Source: an uncultured bacterium
Lineage (GTDB): Bacteria > Actinomycetota > Coriobacteriia > Coriobacteriales > Coriobacteriaceae
Assembly (NCBI GenBank): GCA_905215065.1
Contig: CAJMOF010000004.1
Coordinates: 1 to 64,000 of the forward strand
Reading direction: 5' to 3'
DNA: 64,000 nt
Both the position numbers and the translations under genes were made by a program. Positions within the stretch are counted from its first letter, which is position 1. Each line of letters opens with the position of its first letter. Shown piece after piece: positions 15,499 through 25,195 of this stretch. The notes under the pieces were generated by a model, which had not been told where the DNA came from, did no database searches, and was given only the letters and a program-made list of their open reading frames with translations.

Positions 15499-16077
15499 AT
15501 GGGACTCGCAGAGCTCGTACTGCTCGCCGTTGGCCTTTCGATGGATGCCTTTGCCGTATCCATCTGCAAGGGCCTTGGCATGAAGAAGATCAACCTTAAA
15601 GTCGCCGTGGTGCTCGGCCTGTTCTTTGGCGGCTTTCAGGCCGGCATGCCCGTAATCGGATGGGCGCTCGGCAGTCAATTCATGGGCATCATCGGACCCA
15701 TCGACCATTGGATCGCCTTTATCCTTTTGGCCTTCATCGGCGGCAAAATGCTGTGGGAAGCCTTTACCGATGACGAGGATGAAGGCGACGGCAAGGATGC
15801 CGAAAAGATTGACCTGGGCGAGTACCTGATCCTCGCCATCGCCACCTCAATCGACGCCCTGGCCGTGGGCATCTCATTTGCGGCGCTCTCAGTCGACATC
15901 ATGCCCGCCGTGTCGCTCATCGGCATCACGACCTTTATCTTCTCCGTCGCCGGCGTAGCGATCGGCCACACCTTTGGCGCGCGCTACGAAAAGCCCGCCA
16001 CCATCGTGGGTGGCGTCGTGCTCATCCTCATCGGGCTTAAGATCTTGCTTGAGCATCTGGGGATTTTGGCGCTGTAA
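15499..16077 (+). CDS. mntP: Manganese efflux pump MntP
   Basis: Exports excess Mn2+ across the cytoplasmic membrane. 192 residues with six predicted membrane segments. The two homologous halves carry the acidic transport signatures GLSMDAFAVSICKG and ATSIDALAVGISFA. The ATG at 15499 follows GAGGGAG and gives the family start; the open frame extends upstream into the riboswitch but that part is not protein. A manganese riboswitch precedes it and a terminator follows, so it is a single-gene unit. Confidence 0.93.
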   Translation: MGLAELVLLAVGLSMDAFAVSICKGLGMKKINLKVAVVLGLFFGGFQAGMPVIGWALGSQFMGIIGPIDHWIAFILLAFIGGKMLWEAFTDDEDEGDGKDAEKIDLGEYLILAIATSIDALAVGISFAALSVDIMPAVSLIGITTFIFSVAGVAIGHTFGARYEKPATIVGGVVLILIGLKILLEHLGILAL

Positions 16078-16113
16078 CGCCAAACGCAATCGCTCAAAAC
16101 TCAACGCCAGTAC

Positions 16114-16147
16114 AAGGCCTCATGCAAAGTTTTGCATGAGGCCTTTT
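16114..16147 (+). terminator. Intrinsic terminator after mntP
   Basis: Stem AAGGCCTCATGCAAA/TTTGCATGAGGCCTT followed by TT on the plus strand. It shares the word TTTTGCATG with the hip operator just downstream. Confidence 0.75.
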
Positions 16148-16149
16148 CG

Positions 16150-16190
16150 TGCAGACTTTTGCATGTCATACTGATATGCAAAAGTCTGCA
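16150..16190. promoter_or_regulatory. Palindromic operator upstream of hipBA
   Basis: A perfect 15-bp inverted repeat, TGCAGACTTTTGCAT (16150-16164) and its complement (16176-16190), with an 11-bp spacer. It ends 14 bp before the hipB start. Autoregulation by HipB binding is inferred from the family. Confidence 0.75.
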
Positions 16191-16204
16191 TGTTGGAGAT
16201 CGCC

Positions 16205-16672
16205 ATGGATACCCTTCCCATCACCACACCACGCCAAGCTGGCATCTATGTGCGTCAGGCACGCGAGTCGCAGGAAATCACCCGTGCGGCCCTCGCTAAA
16301 AAAGCCGGCGTTTCGGAGCGCCTGCTCGCATCGCTCGAGCTAGGAGACGCCACGGGTATTCGGCTCGACAAGTTGTTGGCGATTTTCGACGCTCTTGGAC
16401 TGGCGCTCGCAGCACAAGGGGATATAGGCGAAACGAAAAATGAGCAGCCAGTCGACGCCCCGCATGCCGATCAACCTTGCAGCACCTCCAGACGCCATCA
16501 CGCTCAACGTCTTCATCATCGCAACCGTCGCAGCACAACTATTCCGGCTCTTGCAGATACCCCCCTTACGTCCGAGCTCTACGACAGGGCCTTCGCCGAT
16601 TTCGCCATGTCCAATCTCGGAGTCTCGATTGCCGCTAACGCACCCGCCCAAGCCAAGTCTGAAGGGAAATAG
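16205..16672 (+). CDS. hipB: HipB-like antitoxin (XRE-family helix-turn-helix)
   Basis: Predicted antitoxin and repressor. Residues 12-70 form an XRE helix-turn-helix (AGIYVRQARESQEITRAALAKKAGVSERLLASLE). At 155 residues it is much longer than E. coli HipB (about 88). The extension is hydrophilic and His/Arg-rich (85-115), then has an acidic/hydrophobic tail (DTPLTSELYDRAFADFAMSN). The ATG at 16205 has GGAG 6 nt upstream; ATG 16190 lies at the operator edge without one. hipA begins 3 nt after the stop. Confidence 0.85.
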   Translation: MDTLPITTPRQAGIYVRQARESQEITRAALAKKAGVSERLLASLELGDATGIRLDKLLAIFDALGLALAAQGDIGETKNEQPVDAPHADQPCSTSRRHHAQRLHHRNRRSTTIPALADTPLTSELYDRAFADFAMSNLGVSIAANAPAQAKSEGK

Positions 16673-16675
16673 TCT

Positions 16676-17980
16676 ATGGTCAGAAAAACGCTTCGGACTA
16701 TTATTTGCGGCGTACCTGCGGGAACGCTCGCACAGGATGAGAAAGGTCTTATCAGCTTTTCCTACGACCAAGACTACGACGGGCCAGCCCTATCGACCAA
16801 CATACCCGTATCAAATCGCACATACGGCCAACAGGTCATGAATCCGTACCTGTTTGGCCTTCTACCCGACAGCGAAGACCAACGAAAAGCGATTGCCGCC
16901 GAATTCGACGTTAGGCCCAACAATCCCGTTGCGTTGCTCAGCCATATCGGACTCGACTGTCCGGGCGGAGTGCAGTTTTGTGCCGAAGAAGATGCCGACG
17001 CCGTCCTGCATCGCGTTGGCGAATACCGCCCTATAGACGACCACGAAATTGCTCTCCGTCTCAAGTCGATCAGAGATGACCGCGATGCATCGTGGATGGG
17101 TCTAGATGAAAGTTGGTCACTTGGAGGCAACCAGGGCAAGTTCGCGCTCGCGTTCATAAACGGCCGCTGGTGCGAATGCATGGGCTCCTCGCCCACGACG
17201 CATATTTTAAAAAATGGCGTTATCGGATTTAAACTCGAGGCTCTCAATGAGTTTGCCTGCATGAAAAGCGCCCAGCGCGCCGGTATCGCAACGGCAAACG
17301 TCGAATATCGAATGTTTGAGGACGAACCTGCCCTCATTGTTGAGCGCTATGACCGCGTGAAAGTCAAAGACGGAACGATCAAGCGTCTACATCAAGAAGA
17401 CCTCTGTCAGGCACTTGGGGTGATGCCCGCCCAAAAGTACACGGCAGACGGCGGCCCGACCACCCGCGATATTCAGGAGCTCCTCGTAAATACGAGCCAC
17501 CATCAACTTAACCTGTATCTGTTTACGCAGATACTGTTCTTCAACGCCATTATCGGCGCACCGGATGCGCACGCGAAAAACTATTCCCTGCTCCTTGGAA
17601 ACGACGGCGCAGCCATGATGGCTCGTATGTACGATGTCGCGTCGGGTTTGGCGTATGAGCGCATGCGCCGCCGGGCGCGCCTCGCCATGAGCGTTGGCGG
17701 CGAAAATCGTGTGGGGCGCATCGGTCCAGGCGCTATCCGCCGATACCACGGTATGGGCGACCCCGCGCTGGAGGCGGCGCTTACCGATGCCGGGCTATCC
17801 GAGAAGTTTTGCTTTGCAACCATGATGGACCTCGCCTACGAGGTACCCATTTGCATGGAAGAGGTCATGGACGAATACGCCGACCTGCCCGGCATGGCGG
17901 ACCTGCGCGAGCATATGCTCGGCCCCGTCCGCGAAAACTGCCAGCGCACCCTCGACCTCATCAAGGCGGATATGGGCTAG
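16676..17980 (+). CDS. hipA: HipA-family serine/threonine kinase toxin
   Basis: Type II toxin; the E. coli enzyme phosphorylates glutamyl-tRNA synthetase and causes persistence. 434 residues, family length. The Gly-rich ATP loop SLGGNQGK is at 148-155, HQEDLCQALG at 239-248, the catalytic Asp297 in PDAHAKN, and the metal-binding Asp320 in MYDVAS. All key residues look intact, so the kinase is probably active. E. coli's autophosphorylated Ser corresponds to Ser148. It forms a two-gene operon with hipB. Confidence 0.92.
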   Translation: MVRKTLRTIICGVPAGTLAQDEKGLISFSYDQDYDGPALSTNIPVSNRTYGQQVMNPYLFGLLPDSEDQRKAIAAEFDVRPNNPVALLSHIGLDCPGGVQFCAEEDADAVLHRVGEYRPIDDHEIALRLKSIRDDRDASWMGLDESWSLGGNQGKFALAFINGRWCECMGSSPTTHILKNGVIGFKLEALNEFACMKSAQRAGIATANVEYRMFEDEPALIVERYDRVKVKDGTIKRLHQEDLCQALGVMPAQKYTADGGPTTRDIQELLVNTSHHQLNLYLFTQILFFNAIIGAPDAHAKNYSLLLGNDGAAMMARMYDVASGLAYERMRRRARLAMSVGGENRVGRIGPGAIRRYHGMGDPALEAALTDAGLSEKFCFATMMDLAYEVPICMEEVMDEYADLPGMADLREHMLGPVRENCQRTLDLIKADMG

Positions 17981-18011
17981 ACGCCAATCAATTTCCCATT
18001 TCTTAAAAGAA

Positions 18012-18052
18012 GAGAGGGGGCACCCGTCGCAAAAGCTCGGATGCCCCCTCTC
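18012..18052. terminator. Terminator between convergent hipA and pepD
   Basis: An 11-bp stem GAGAGGGGGCA/TGCCCCCTCTC. TCTTTTAAG follows on the minus strand, so it mainly serves pepD. Confidence 0.7.
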
Positions 18053-18107
18053 GTAATGTCATTTGCAATCCGCTAGCACGTAGCTCAGACTGCTGCTAGC
18101 GCAACCT

Positions 18108-19565
18108 TTACGCAGCGAGGCGCTTGAGGACGTCGATGAGCAGCTCGTAGAAGCGCTCGGCAGAAGCGAGCTCCATGCTCTCGTCCGGGGTGTGGACATC
18201 GGAGAGCGTCGGGCCCACGGCGATGGCGTCCAGGCCGTGCAGGGCCTCGGCAAACAGGCCGCACTCAAGGCCGGCGTGAATGGACTCGATGCGCAGCTCG
18301 GAGCCAAATAGCTCGCGATAGCTCTCGACAAAGACGTCGCGGACCGGCGAATGCTCGGCATAGCTCCAGCCGGGATACTCGAACTCAAACTTGGCGTCGA
18401 AGCCCAGGACATCGGCAAGCGTCTGCAGGCGGTCCTTGAACTCGTTCTGCAGCGAGGTGATCGAGGAGCGCGGGGACAGCATAATCTTGACCTGATCATC
18501 GGAAGTGGCGACCACGCCGATGTTGGAGGAAACCTCGACTGAGCCGTCGGTGGCGACGTTGCGGCGAATCACACCATTGGGGGCAAGACGCAGAGCGCGG
18601 ATGAGGGCAAGCGCGGACTTCTCGTCCATGGCCTCGACCTCGGCGTTGTCGGCGATCTCGACAGTGCAGGTAAAGCCGGGGTCGAAGACCTCGAGCTCGG
18701 CGGTAACGTCGGCGATGATGCCACGGGCGATCTCGGCCGCGGCCTCGGCGGCAGCGTGGTCGGCGTAGACCAGAACAGCCTTGCACTCACGATTGATGGC
18801 GTTGTCCTTGGTGCCGCCGTTGAAGCTGACGATGGCGGGCTCACCGGCAACCATCAGGCGGTCGATGATGCGGGCCATGATAAGGTTGCCGTTGCCGCGC
18901 TCCAGGTTGATATCGCTGCCGGAGTGACCGCCCAGCAGGCCGGAGATGTCGAGCGTGAGGGCGCTACCGGTCTTGTGCTCGCGCGCGATCGGGCAGGTGT
19001 AGGTAACGACGACGCCGCCGGCGCAGCTGACGGTGGCAACGCCCTCTTCCTCGGAGTCAAGGTTAATCATGGTGCGGGCGCTAATCTGGGACTTGTCGAG
19101 TGTCTCGGCGCCGACCAGGCCAGTCTCCTCGTCGGTGGTGAATACGCACTCGAGGGCCGGATGGACAATCGAATCATCGTTGAGCACGGTAAGCATAAGC
19201 GCGACGGCGATACCGTTGTCGGCGCCCAGGGTGGTGCCGTCAGCGGTGAGGACGCCGTCCTTGACGACCAGGTCGATACCGTCGGTCGTAAAGTCGTGCT
19301 CAACGGAGCCCAACTTGTCGCACACCATATCGATGTGGCCCTGCAGCATCACGGTCGGGGCATTCTCGGCACCGGCAGATGCGGGCTTGCGAATGATGAC
19401 GTTGTAGACCTCGTCCTGATACACGTCGAGGCCGCGCTCCTTGGCAAACGCAACCAGGAAATCGCTGATGCCCTTCTCGTTGCCAGACCCACGGGGGATC
19501 GCGCTGACCTCCTCAAAGAAATGGAACAGCTGAGCGGGCTCGTAGCCGGTAATCTTGTAGTCCAT
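18108..19565 (-). CDS. pepD: Aminoacyl-histidine dipeptidase (M20C, PepD)
   Basis: Cytosolic zinc dipeptidase that splits carnosine-like dipeptides. 485 residues. The metal-site motifs are GHIDMVCDK (His, Asp), TLGADNGIAVA (bridging Asp), FTTDEETGLVGA (catalytic Glu-Glu) and LDSEEEG (Asp). The C-terminal IHAGLECG supplies another ligand. I start at 19565, where AAGGAGG lies 5 nt upstream; 35 further upstream codons are open but unlike the family. Single-gene unit. Confidence 0.93.
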   Translation of the reverse strand: MDYKITGYEPAQLFHFFEEVSAIPRGSGNEKGISDFLVAFAKERGLDVYQDEVYNVIIRKPASAGAENAPTVMLQGHIDMVCDKLGSVEHDFTTDGIDLVVKDGVLTADGTTLGADNGIAVALMLTVLNDDSIVHPALECVFTTDEETGLVGAETLDKSQISARTMINLDSEEEGVATVSCAGGVVVTYTCPIAREHKTGSALTLDISGLLGGHSGSDINLERGNGNLIMARIIDRLMVAGEPAIVSFNGGTKDNAINRECKAVLVYADHAAAEAAAEIARGIIADVTAELEVFDPGFTCTVEIADNAEVEAMDEKSALALIRALRLAPNGVIRRNVATDGSVEVSSNIGVVATSDDQVKIMLSPRSSITSLQNEFKDRLQTLADVLGFDAKFEFEYPGWSYAEHSPVRDVFVESYRELFGSELRIESIHAGLECGLFAEALHGLDAIAVGPTLSDVHTPDESMELASAERFYELLIDVLKRLAA

Positions 19566-19838
19566 GGTGCCTCCTTGGCGCAACTGGTTAGACAGTAAGA
19601 TATGCGACTTGTATATTCCCAGACTTTGCGTGCATAAACCAGTCGAAAACGCCGAGCGCCCTTGCATCATCGGCTAACGGTGAGGAAACGCCACTTTATT
19701 AAGGTAAAGCAGGTTAGACGGGCCGCGCCGAAGGAACGTTGGACCCTTCAACCAACCTCAACGCTTGATCAACGTTTATGCATACGCCATTGATATGTTT
19801 AATGAGATCTACTTTGAACGAAGGGGGCTTTCCAACAG
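19566..19838. other. Intergenic region between pepD and clpC
   Basis: I see no gene. A weak minus-strand TTATGC-N16-TATACA (about 19609-19636) could be the pepD promoter. A small GTTGG/CCAAC hairpin lies near 19738-19756. Confidence 0.35.
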
Positions 19839-19864
19839 AAAAAGGGCGCTCCTTTGGAACGCCC
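19839..19864 (-). terminator. Intrinsic terminator after clpC
   Basis: Stem GGGCGTTCC/GGAGCGCCC (one G-T pair) with a 3-nt loop and five T on the minus strand. Confidence 0.85.
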
Positions 19865-19890
19865 TCGTGGACACAAGGTTTTGTTACGCC

Positions 19891-22533
19891 CTACAGCGCG
19901 CCGGAACCGGCTTGCATCATGCCGCCGGGGCCCGAGGTCACGCCGCCGCTCACGGGCGCGGCGCTGCCAGTGTGCGGTGCCGCCGGGGTGGTATCGCCAC
20001 CGAGCGTACCTGCCGGACGCGGTGCCGGAATCTCGCCCGTGCCGTGGCTAAAGACAAACTTGCCATCGGCCACGTCGCACAGGACGGTATCGCCCTCGCC
20101 CCACTCGCCGGCCAGAAGTTCCTCGGACAGCGGGTCCTCGATGAGCTTTTGAATAGCACGGCGCAGCGGACGCGCACCGTTGGTGAGGTCGGTGCCCTCG
20201 GCCACGATCTTGTCATAGGCCGCATCGGTGAGCTTGATGTTCATGCCGTTTGCGATCAGGCGCTGGCGCAGATCGTCCACCAGCAGGTGCGCGATCTTGG
20301 TGAGATTCTCGCCCGAGAGCTTCTGGAACACCACAATGTCGTCGATACGGTTGAGCAGCTCGGGGCGGAACAGGCGCTTGAGCTCGCCCATCGCGCGGCC
20401 CTTGATTTCACTCGACGTGAGACCCTGCTCGCCGGTGGTGCCAAAGCCAACGCTCGCATCCTGTGCGATCTCGCGGGCGCCCACGTTGGACGTCATGATG
20501 ATCACGGTGTTGCGGAAGTCGATCGTCTTGCCCTGGCTATCGGTCAGGCGGCCCTCCTCCAGCACCTGCAGCAGGATGTTGAAGATGTCGGGGTGCGCCT
20601 TCTCGATCTCGTCGAACAGCACGACCGAATACGGGTGACGACGAACGGCCTTGGTAAGCTGACCGCCCTCGTCGTGACCCACGTAACCCGGAGGGCTACC
20701 GATGAGCTTGGAGACCTCGAACTCGCTGCCGAACTCCGACATGTCGAAGCTGATGAGCGCGTCCTTGCTGCCAAAGAGGTACTCGGCGAGCGTCTTGGCG
20801 AGCTCGGTCTTGCCTGTGCCGGTGGGACCCAGGAAGATAAAGCTGCCGCCGGGGCGACGCGGGTCCTTGAGCGGCGAACGGCTGCGGCGCACGGCCTTGG
20901 CGACGGCCTCGACTGCCTCGTCCTGACCGATGATGCGCGTCTTGAGCACGCTTTCGGTCTGCAGCAGGCGCCGGCTCTCGCTCTCGGTGAGCGAGGAAAC
21001 CGGCACGCCAGAGGTCACGGACACGATGTCGGCAATCTGACTCACGTCGATGGTGAGCGGGCTGGCGTCGAGCTCGGCGGTCCAGGCGGCCTTGGCTTCG
21101 GCGAGTTCAATCTCGGCGGCCTTCTGCTGCTCGGTGATCTCGGCGGCCTTGTTCATGTCATCGCTCTCGGTGGCCTCCTGCGCGGCGGCCTTGAGCTCCT
21201 CTATACGATGCTCGGCCTCGCGCACCGGCTCGGGCGCGCGGTTGGCGGCGATGCGAGCGCGGGCGCCGGCCTCGTCGATGAGGTCGATGGCCTTATCGGG
21301 CAGGAAGCGATCCTGAATGTAGCGGTTGGAAAGGTTCGCGGCGGCCTCGATAGCACCCTGCGTATAGCGCACATGGTGGTGCTCCTCGTAGCGCGGCTTG
21401 AGCGCGGTCAGGATCTTGACCGTGTCCTCGACGCTCGGCTCCTCGACATCGATGGTCTGGAAGCGACGCTCGAAGGCCGGGTCCTTGGTGAGGTACTTGC
21501 GGAATTCCTCGGCCGTGGTGGCGCCGATAATCTGGAAGGCACCGCGCGCGAGTACGGGCTTGAGCATGGAGCTCGCATCGATGGAGCCCTCGGCAGAACC
21601 GGCACCGATGATGGTATGCATCTCGTCGATAAACAGGATGACGTCGTCCGCTTCGGTGGCCTCCTGGATCACGTTCTTGAGGCGCTCCTCAAACTCGCCG
21701 CGATACTTGGCACCCGCCACGAGACCCGGCAGGTCGAGCGTCCAGATATTCTGGTTCATGAGGTTCTCGGGCACGTTGCCGGCAGCAATCTGCTGCGCCA
21801 GGCCCTCGACGATGGCCGTCTTGCCCACGCCGGGATCGCCCAGGATAAGCGGATTGTTCTTGGTGCGGCGCGAAAGAATTTCCATCATACGCTGGACTTC
21901 CTTTTCGCGACCAATCACAGGGTCGAGCTCGCCGTCGCGCGCCTTCTGCGTGAGGTTGGTCGCGAACTGCTTGAGCGTGTCGGTGCCACTCCCCTTTTGC
22001 TGAGAGGCATCCGAGCCGCTAAAGAACGGCAGGCCCGCACCGGGACGACCAGCACCGGCGCCGGCGAGCGGGCGCTTCTTGTCCTGGTCCTTGGCGGTAA
22101 GCTTCTCGATGGCCTTCTTGATGGAAGCAGACGACACACCCAAGCGCATGAGGATGTCCATGGCCATGCCGTTACCCTCTTCGACAATGCCGATGAGCAA
22201 GTGCTCGGTCGACACGTAGGTCTGGTTGTTCTCGCGTGCCACACGGAAAGAACGCTCCATCACGCTAATAACGAGCGGCGTAAAAGCGAGCTTGGCGGCC
22301 TCGGTTTCCTCGCTGGGCTCGGGAACCGTGGTCTGGACCTCTTTGAGGGTATCCATGATGTCATCGTAGGAGATATCGAGCGAGCGCAGCGCCTCGGCGG
22401 CAATACCCTCGTCCTCCTTAGCGAGCGCGAGCAGCAGGTGCTCGGTGCCCACCTTATTTGAGTGCAGATCGAGCGCCTCTTGCTTGGCCATGGACATGAC
22501 CTTGCGCGCGCGATCGGTAAAACGGTCTAACAT
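19891..22533 (-). CDS. clpC: ATP-dependent Clp protease ATPase subunit ClpC
   Basis: Hsp100 unfoldase that feeds substrates to ClpP. 880 residues. The Clp-N double repeat (residues 1-145) opens MLDRFTDRARKVMSMAKQEA. The first AAA+ domain has Walker A GDPGVGKTA and Walker B VILFIDEMH. A UVR-containing middle domain follows. The second AAA+ domain has Walker A GPTGTGKTE. The last 45 residues are a Pro/Gly/Ala-rich tail without recognisable domain. No CtsR-type operator (tandem GTCAAA) is seen upstream. Monocistronic with its own terminator. Confidence 0.96.
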   Translation of the reverse strand: MLDRFTDRARKVMSMAKQEALDLHSNKVGTEHLLLALAKEDEGIAAEALRSLDISYDDIMDTLKEVQTTVPEPSEETEAAKLAFTPLVISVMERSFRVARENNQTYVSTEHLLIGIVEEGNGMAMDILMRLGVSSASIKKAIEKLTAKDQDKKRPLAGAGAGRPGAGLPFFSGSDASQQKGSGTDTLKQFATNLTQKARDGELDPVIGREKEVQRMMEILSRRTKNNPLILGDPGVGKTAIVEGLAQQIAAGNVPENLMNQNIWTLDLPGLVAGAKYRGEFEERLKNVIQEATEADDVILFIDEMHTIIGAGSAEGSIDASSMLKPVLARGAFQIIGATTAEEFRKYLTKDPAFERRFQTIDVEEPSVEDTVKILTALKPRYEEHHHVRYTQGAIEAAANLSNRYIQDRFLPDKAIDLIDEAGARARIAANRAPEPVREAEHRIEELKAAAQEATESDDMNKAAEITEQQKAAEIELAEAKAAWTAELDASPLTIDVSQIADIVSVTSGVPVSSLTESESRRLLQTESVLKTRIIGQDEAVEAVAKAVRRSRSPLKDPRRPGGSFIFLGPTGTGKTELAKTLAEYLFGSKDALISFDMSEFGSEFEVSKLIGSPPGYVGHDEGGQLTKAVRRHPYSVVLFDEIEKAHPDIFNILLQVLEEGRLTDSQGKTIDFRNTVIIMTSNVGAREIAQDASVGFGTTGEQGLTSSEIKGRAMGELKRLFRPELLNRIDDIVVFQKLSGENLTKIAHLLVDDLRQRLIANGMNIKLTDAAYDKIVAEGTDLTNGARPLRRAIQKLIEDPLSEELLAGEWGEGDTVLCDVADGKFVFSHGTGEIPAPRPAGTLGGDTTPAAPHTGSAAPVSGGVTSGPGGMMQAGSGAL

Positions 22534-22718
22534 GCTAGTTCCTCTTAGACGAGCTAGTTTTTCAAACGCAAAGCGCCACTCGTGGCGGCGCTTTGGTCTC
22601 TTTACCCATATGGAGTATATGTTAACCGCTGGGGCCTTTTCCGCATGCAGCCATACGACAACGTCTACAAAAAAGGAATCGCCGGGTGCGGCGGGCGCTC
22701 TAGGTTAGAGGCTGTTGC

Positions 22719-23321
22719 CTAGCAGGCAGGCTCGGCGTCCATGCTCTCGGCAACGTCATTGACGGCATCGGCAACGGAAGCGCTAGGCATACGCACAAGC
22801 TCCATATGCTGCTCTTCAAAGACGGTTCCCATGGGGAAGGCGCGGCGGAAGACAAAGCGAGCAACCGGACCAGCCACCAGCAGGTTCCAGGGCAGGGCCA
22901 TGATAAAGTTGCGCGGAATGTTGACGAGCCACATCATCGGCAGCGCCTGCAAATTGGCAAGCGGGCCGCCGGGCATATGGAACAGGCCTTCACACGCGCC
23001 GTAGAGCGACATGATGATAACCATGGGAACGACCATGCAGGAGCTGACGGCGAGCGTCATGGCAAGCGGCGAGCTCTTACCCGGCGTGACCAGGAATTTA
23101 AAGGCGAAACCCTTGGCAAGGGGGCTGGCAACAAACCAGTCGCAGCACATGGCAAAAATGTAGGCAACGGGGAAGCCGAGCCACGCGGCGGCAACAACCT
23201 CGCCGTTGATGGCCCCATGCTGCAGGGCAACGTTGTAGATGCTCATCCAGAGCACCATGCAAAAGCACATGATAAAGGTAAACAGCAGGCTCTCTCGTTT
23301 GTTGATAGGCATAAAGGGCAT
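22719..23321 (-). CDS. DUF2798-type small integral membrane protein
   Basis: 200 residues with about four membrane segments arranged as two similar halves. Each has a conserved polar opening (KRESLLFTFIMCFCMVLWMS and SSPLAMTLAVSSCMVVPMV). This matches DUF2798 proteins of unknown function. The C-terminal 35 residues are soluble and acidic. The start has AAAGGA 2-3 nt upstream. It stands alone between clpC and a ThrE-type transporter. I can suggest no substrate. Confidence 0.7.
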   Translation of the reverse strand: MPFMPINKRESLLFTFIMCFCMVLWMSIYNVALQHGAINGEVVAAAWLGFPVAYIFAMCCDWFVASPLAKGFAFKFLVTPGKSSPLAMTLAVSSCMVVPMVIIMSLYGACEGLFHMPGGPLANLQALPMMWLVNIPRNFIMALPWNLLVAGPVARFVFRRAFPMGTVFEEQHMELVRMPSASVADAVNDVAESMDAEPAC

Positions 23322-23523
23322 GGTCCTTTCTGTGTTACGCCGCTACGCCACGCAACAAAAACGGGCGAGCAAGATGGAGCTGTTGGGACTTCATCTCGCC
23401 CGCCCGTGGTACGTGCGTCTGCGACTACTTATGTGGTGAAACCAGCCTAGCACGAAAAGCACGCGCTTCGTAAGCGTTGAGTTTATGAAGATGCAGGGCA
23501 CCGATAATCCCCCCGACCCCATA

Positions 23524-23590
23524 AGTTGCGGTGGAATACGGACTGTTTTGACCCTTTAAGCAGCAATTCAGTCCCTATTTCACCGCAACT
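23524..23590. repeat. Long imperfect hairpin 3' of the thrE-type gene
   Basis: Arms AGTTGCGGTG/CACCGCAACT plus a 12-bp inner extension with one mismatch (GGACTG/CAGTCC), and a 23-nt loop. It lies directly beyond the hairpin at 23594-23626. Confidence 0.65.
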
Positions 23591-23593
23591 CAT

Positions 23594-23626
23594 TTGGTGC
23601 AAAGCAGCCTGTCCCCCTTGCACCAA
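23594..23626. repeat. GGGACAGG-phrase hairpin abutting the thrE-type stop
   Basis: Stem TTGGTGCAA/TTGCACCAA around GCCTGTCCCCC. The hairpin ends at 23626 and the stop codon begins at 23627. Confidence 0.75.
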
Positions 23627-25195
23627 TTAGCTGGTGTGGCGCCAGCGAGGGTCGGTGAGCGTACGCGCCACACCCAGGCCAACGGGCAAAAACGCCACGA
23701 TGAGCACTGCACGCACAAACCAGCCGAGCATATTGACCGTGTCGAATGTGCACATGTAATACATCGAGCGATACAGATACAAGCCCGGCACCATAATGAC
23801 AATCGATGGCACCGTGAGGGCGATACGTGGGTAGGTGAGCTTGATTTCGGCTAAGCTCGCGAGCAGCCCCGATACCAGCGCGCCAATAAACGCTGCCGCC
23901 TCGGGAGGCATACCTACGCTCAGGCCCAGGAAGGGAAACAGCGTCGACGCATCGACGAGCGTAAGGCGCAAGGTATTGGACACGGCGCCGATCAGCCCAG
24001 CTGCCGCGGCCATCTTTACCGGGCTGTTGAACATCACCGAGAAGCCGAATACGCCAACGAAGCTCATCACCACGCGCAGGAGCGTAAGGGCAAGCGGCGA
24101 AAGGCCGAGCGGGGCAAAATCATCCGGTGCCAGCCCCACACACTCGGCAACCATCCAGCCTACGAGGGTCGCCATCACAATAATTGACACGGCATACGAA
24201 AGACGCTCGATGCCGCTTCGCATATCGAGCTTAGCGATGTCGAGGCCTGCCGTAATGAGGGGAAAGCCGGGAATCACAAAGAGCATGGCGCCGATATAGC
24301 CTTCTTGGTGCGACATTGCCCCCGGTACGACCTGGCCAAGGCCGAGCAATGCCAGCAGATACGAAACGCAAGCGAGCGCAACGCCCGTCGTCAGCGCGCT
24401 AAACTGGCCAAGACCCTGCTTGAGAATATGAGAGCGAGCAAAGTTGCCAACACCAGCGCCTACGAATGCGCAGGCCATCTCGATAGGGCCGCCGCCGAGC
24501 AAAAAGACGAAGGCGCCGCAAGCACAGGCTGCCGCAAGGCCCTGTTGCCAGGGAGAGTAATCGGGTTTTGAGCTCTCAACGGTCCTGAGCATCTCGTGAT
24601 ACTCGTGTACCGTGAAGCGACGACCATAGGTCTCGATTTCCTTGAGGAAACTCTCCATCATCCAAATGCGATGGGTATTGACTCCCGTTGTGGGCAGGCT
24701 GACAACCTCGTTAAAGCAGTGACCATCTTCGATGCAGGTGCACTCAAACGACAGAAGACTCAGGTCGACGTGAATCGTGACGCCGAGCACAGCGGCAACA
24801 CGATTCATGGTATCGCGCACGCGCCAGGCACCTGTTCCGCTTGCCAGCATAAGCATGCCGGTGCGGCAGATGATGGATGACTTATCGGTGAGCGGCGCAT
24901 CGACGGCAAGCTCATCGCCTGCCGTCACGATCTGGTGCCAATCAGTTTTCATATGGAGCGCGCCGGCACGAACGCCGTGGTGCATGGGGGCTCTTGAGAG
25001 CAACGAATCACGGTGCGCAGGCTGTGGGGGCTCCACTGATTCACCCTCAACCTCATCAGCCTCTTCATCGACCAGATCAAAGGAATCAAGCGGCGCTGGC
25101 TCGCGACGGTCGATCAGCTCCTCGTCCTCATCATCAAAGTAGTTGAACTGATCGAGCATGTCCTCTTCGATTGCACGCTCGCTCGCGTCGTCCAT
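23627..25195 (-). CDS. Threonine/serine exporter family protein (ThrE-type, fused halves)
   Basis: Predicted amino-acid exporter of 522 residues. An acidic N-terminal tail of about 95 residues precedes the DUF1212-like half (RTGMLMLASGTGAWRVRDTM, then five membrane segments). A DUF3815-like half follows (FGFSVMFNSPVKMAAAAGLIGAVSNTLRL). In many bacteria the halves are separate genes; here they are one chain, as in Corynebacterium ThrE. The ATG at 25195 has GGGAG 7 nt upstream. Substrate preference is not determined. Confidence 0.8.
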   Translation of the reverse strand: MDDASERAIEEDMLDQFNYFDDEDEELIDRREPAPLDSFDLVDEEADEVEGESVEPPQPAHRDSLLSRAPMHHGVRAGALHMKTDWHQIVTAGDELAVDAPLTDKSSIICRTGMLMLASGTGAWRVRDTMNRVAAVLGVTIHVDLSLLSFECTCIEDGHCFNEVVSLPTTGVNTHRIWMMESFLKEIETYGRRFTVHEYHEMLRTVESSKPDYSPWQQGLAAACACGAFVFLLGGGPIEMACAFVGAGVGNFARSHILKQGLGQFSALTTGVALACVSYLLALLGLGQVVPGAMSHQEGYIGAMLFVIPGFPLITAGLDIAKLDMRSGIERLSYAVSIIVMATLVGWMVAECVGLAPDDFAPLGLSPLALTLLRVVMSFVGVFGFSVMFNSPVKMAAAAGLIGAVSNTLRLTLVDASTLFPFLGLSVGMPPEAAAFIGALVSGLLASLAEIKLTYPRIALTVPSIVIMVPGLYLYRSMYYMCTFDTVNMLGWFVRAVLIVAFLPVGLGVARTLTDPRWRHTS

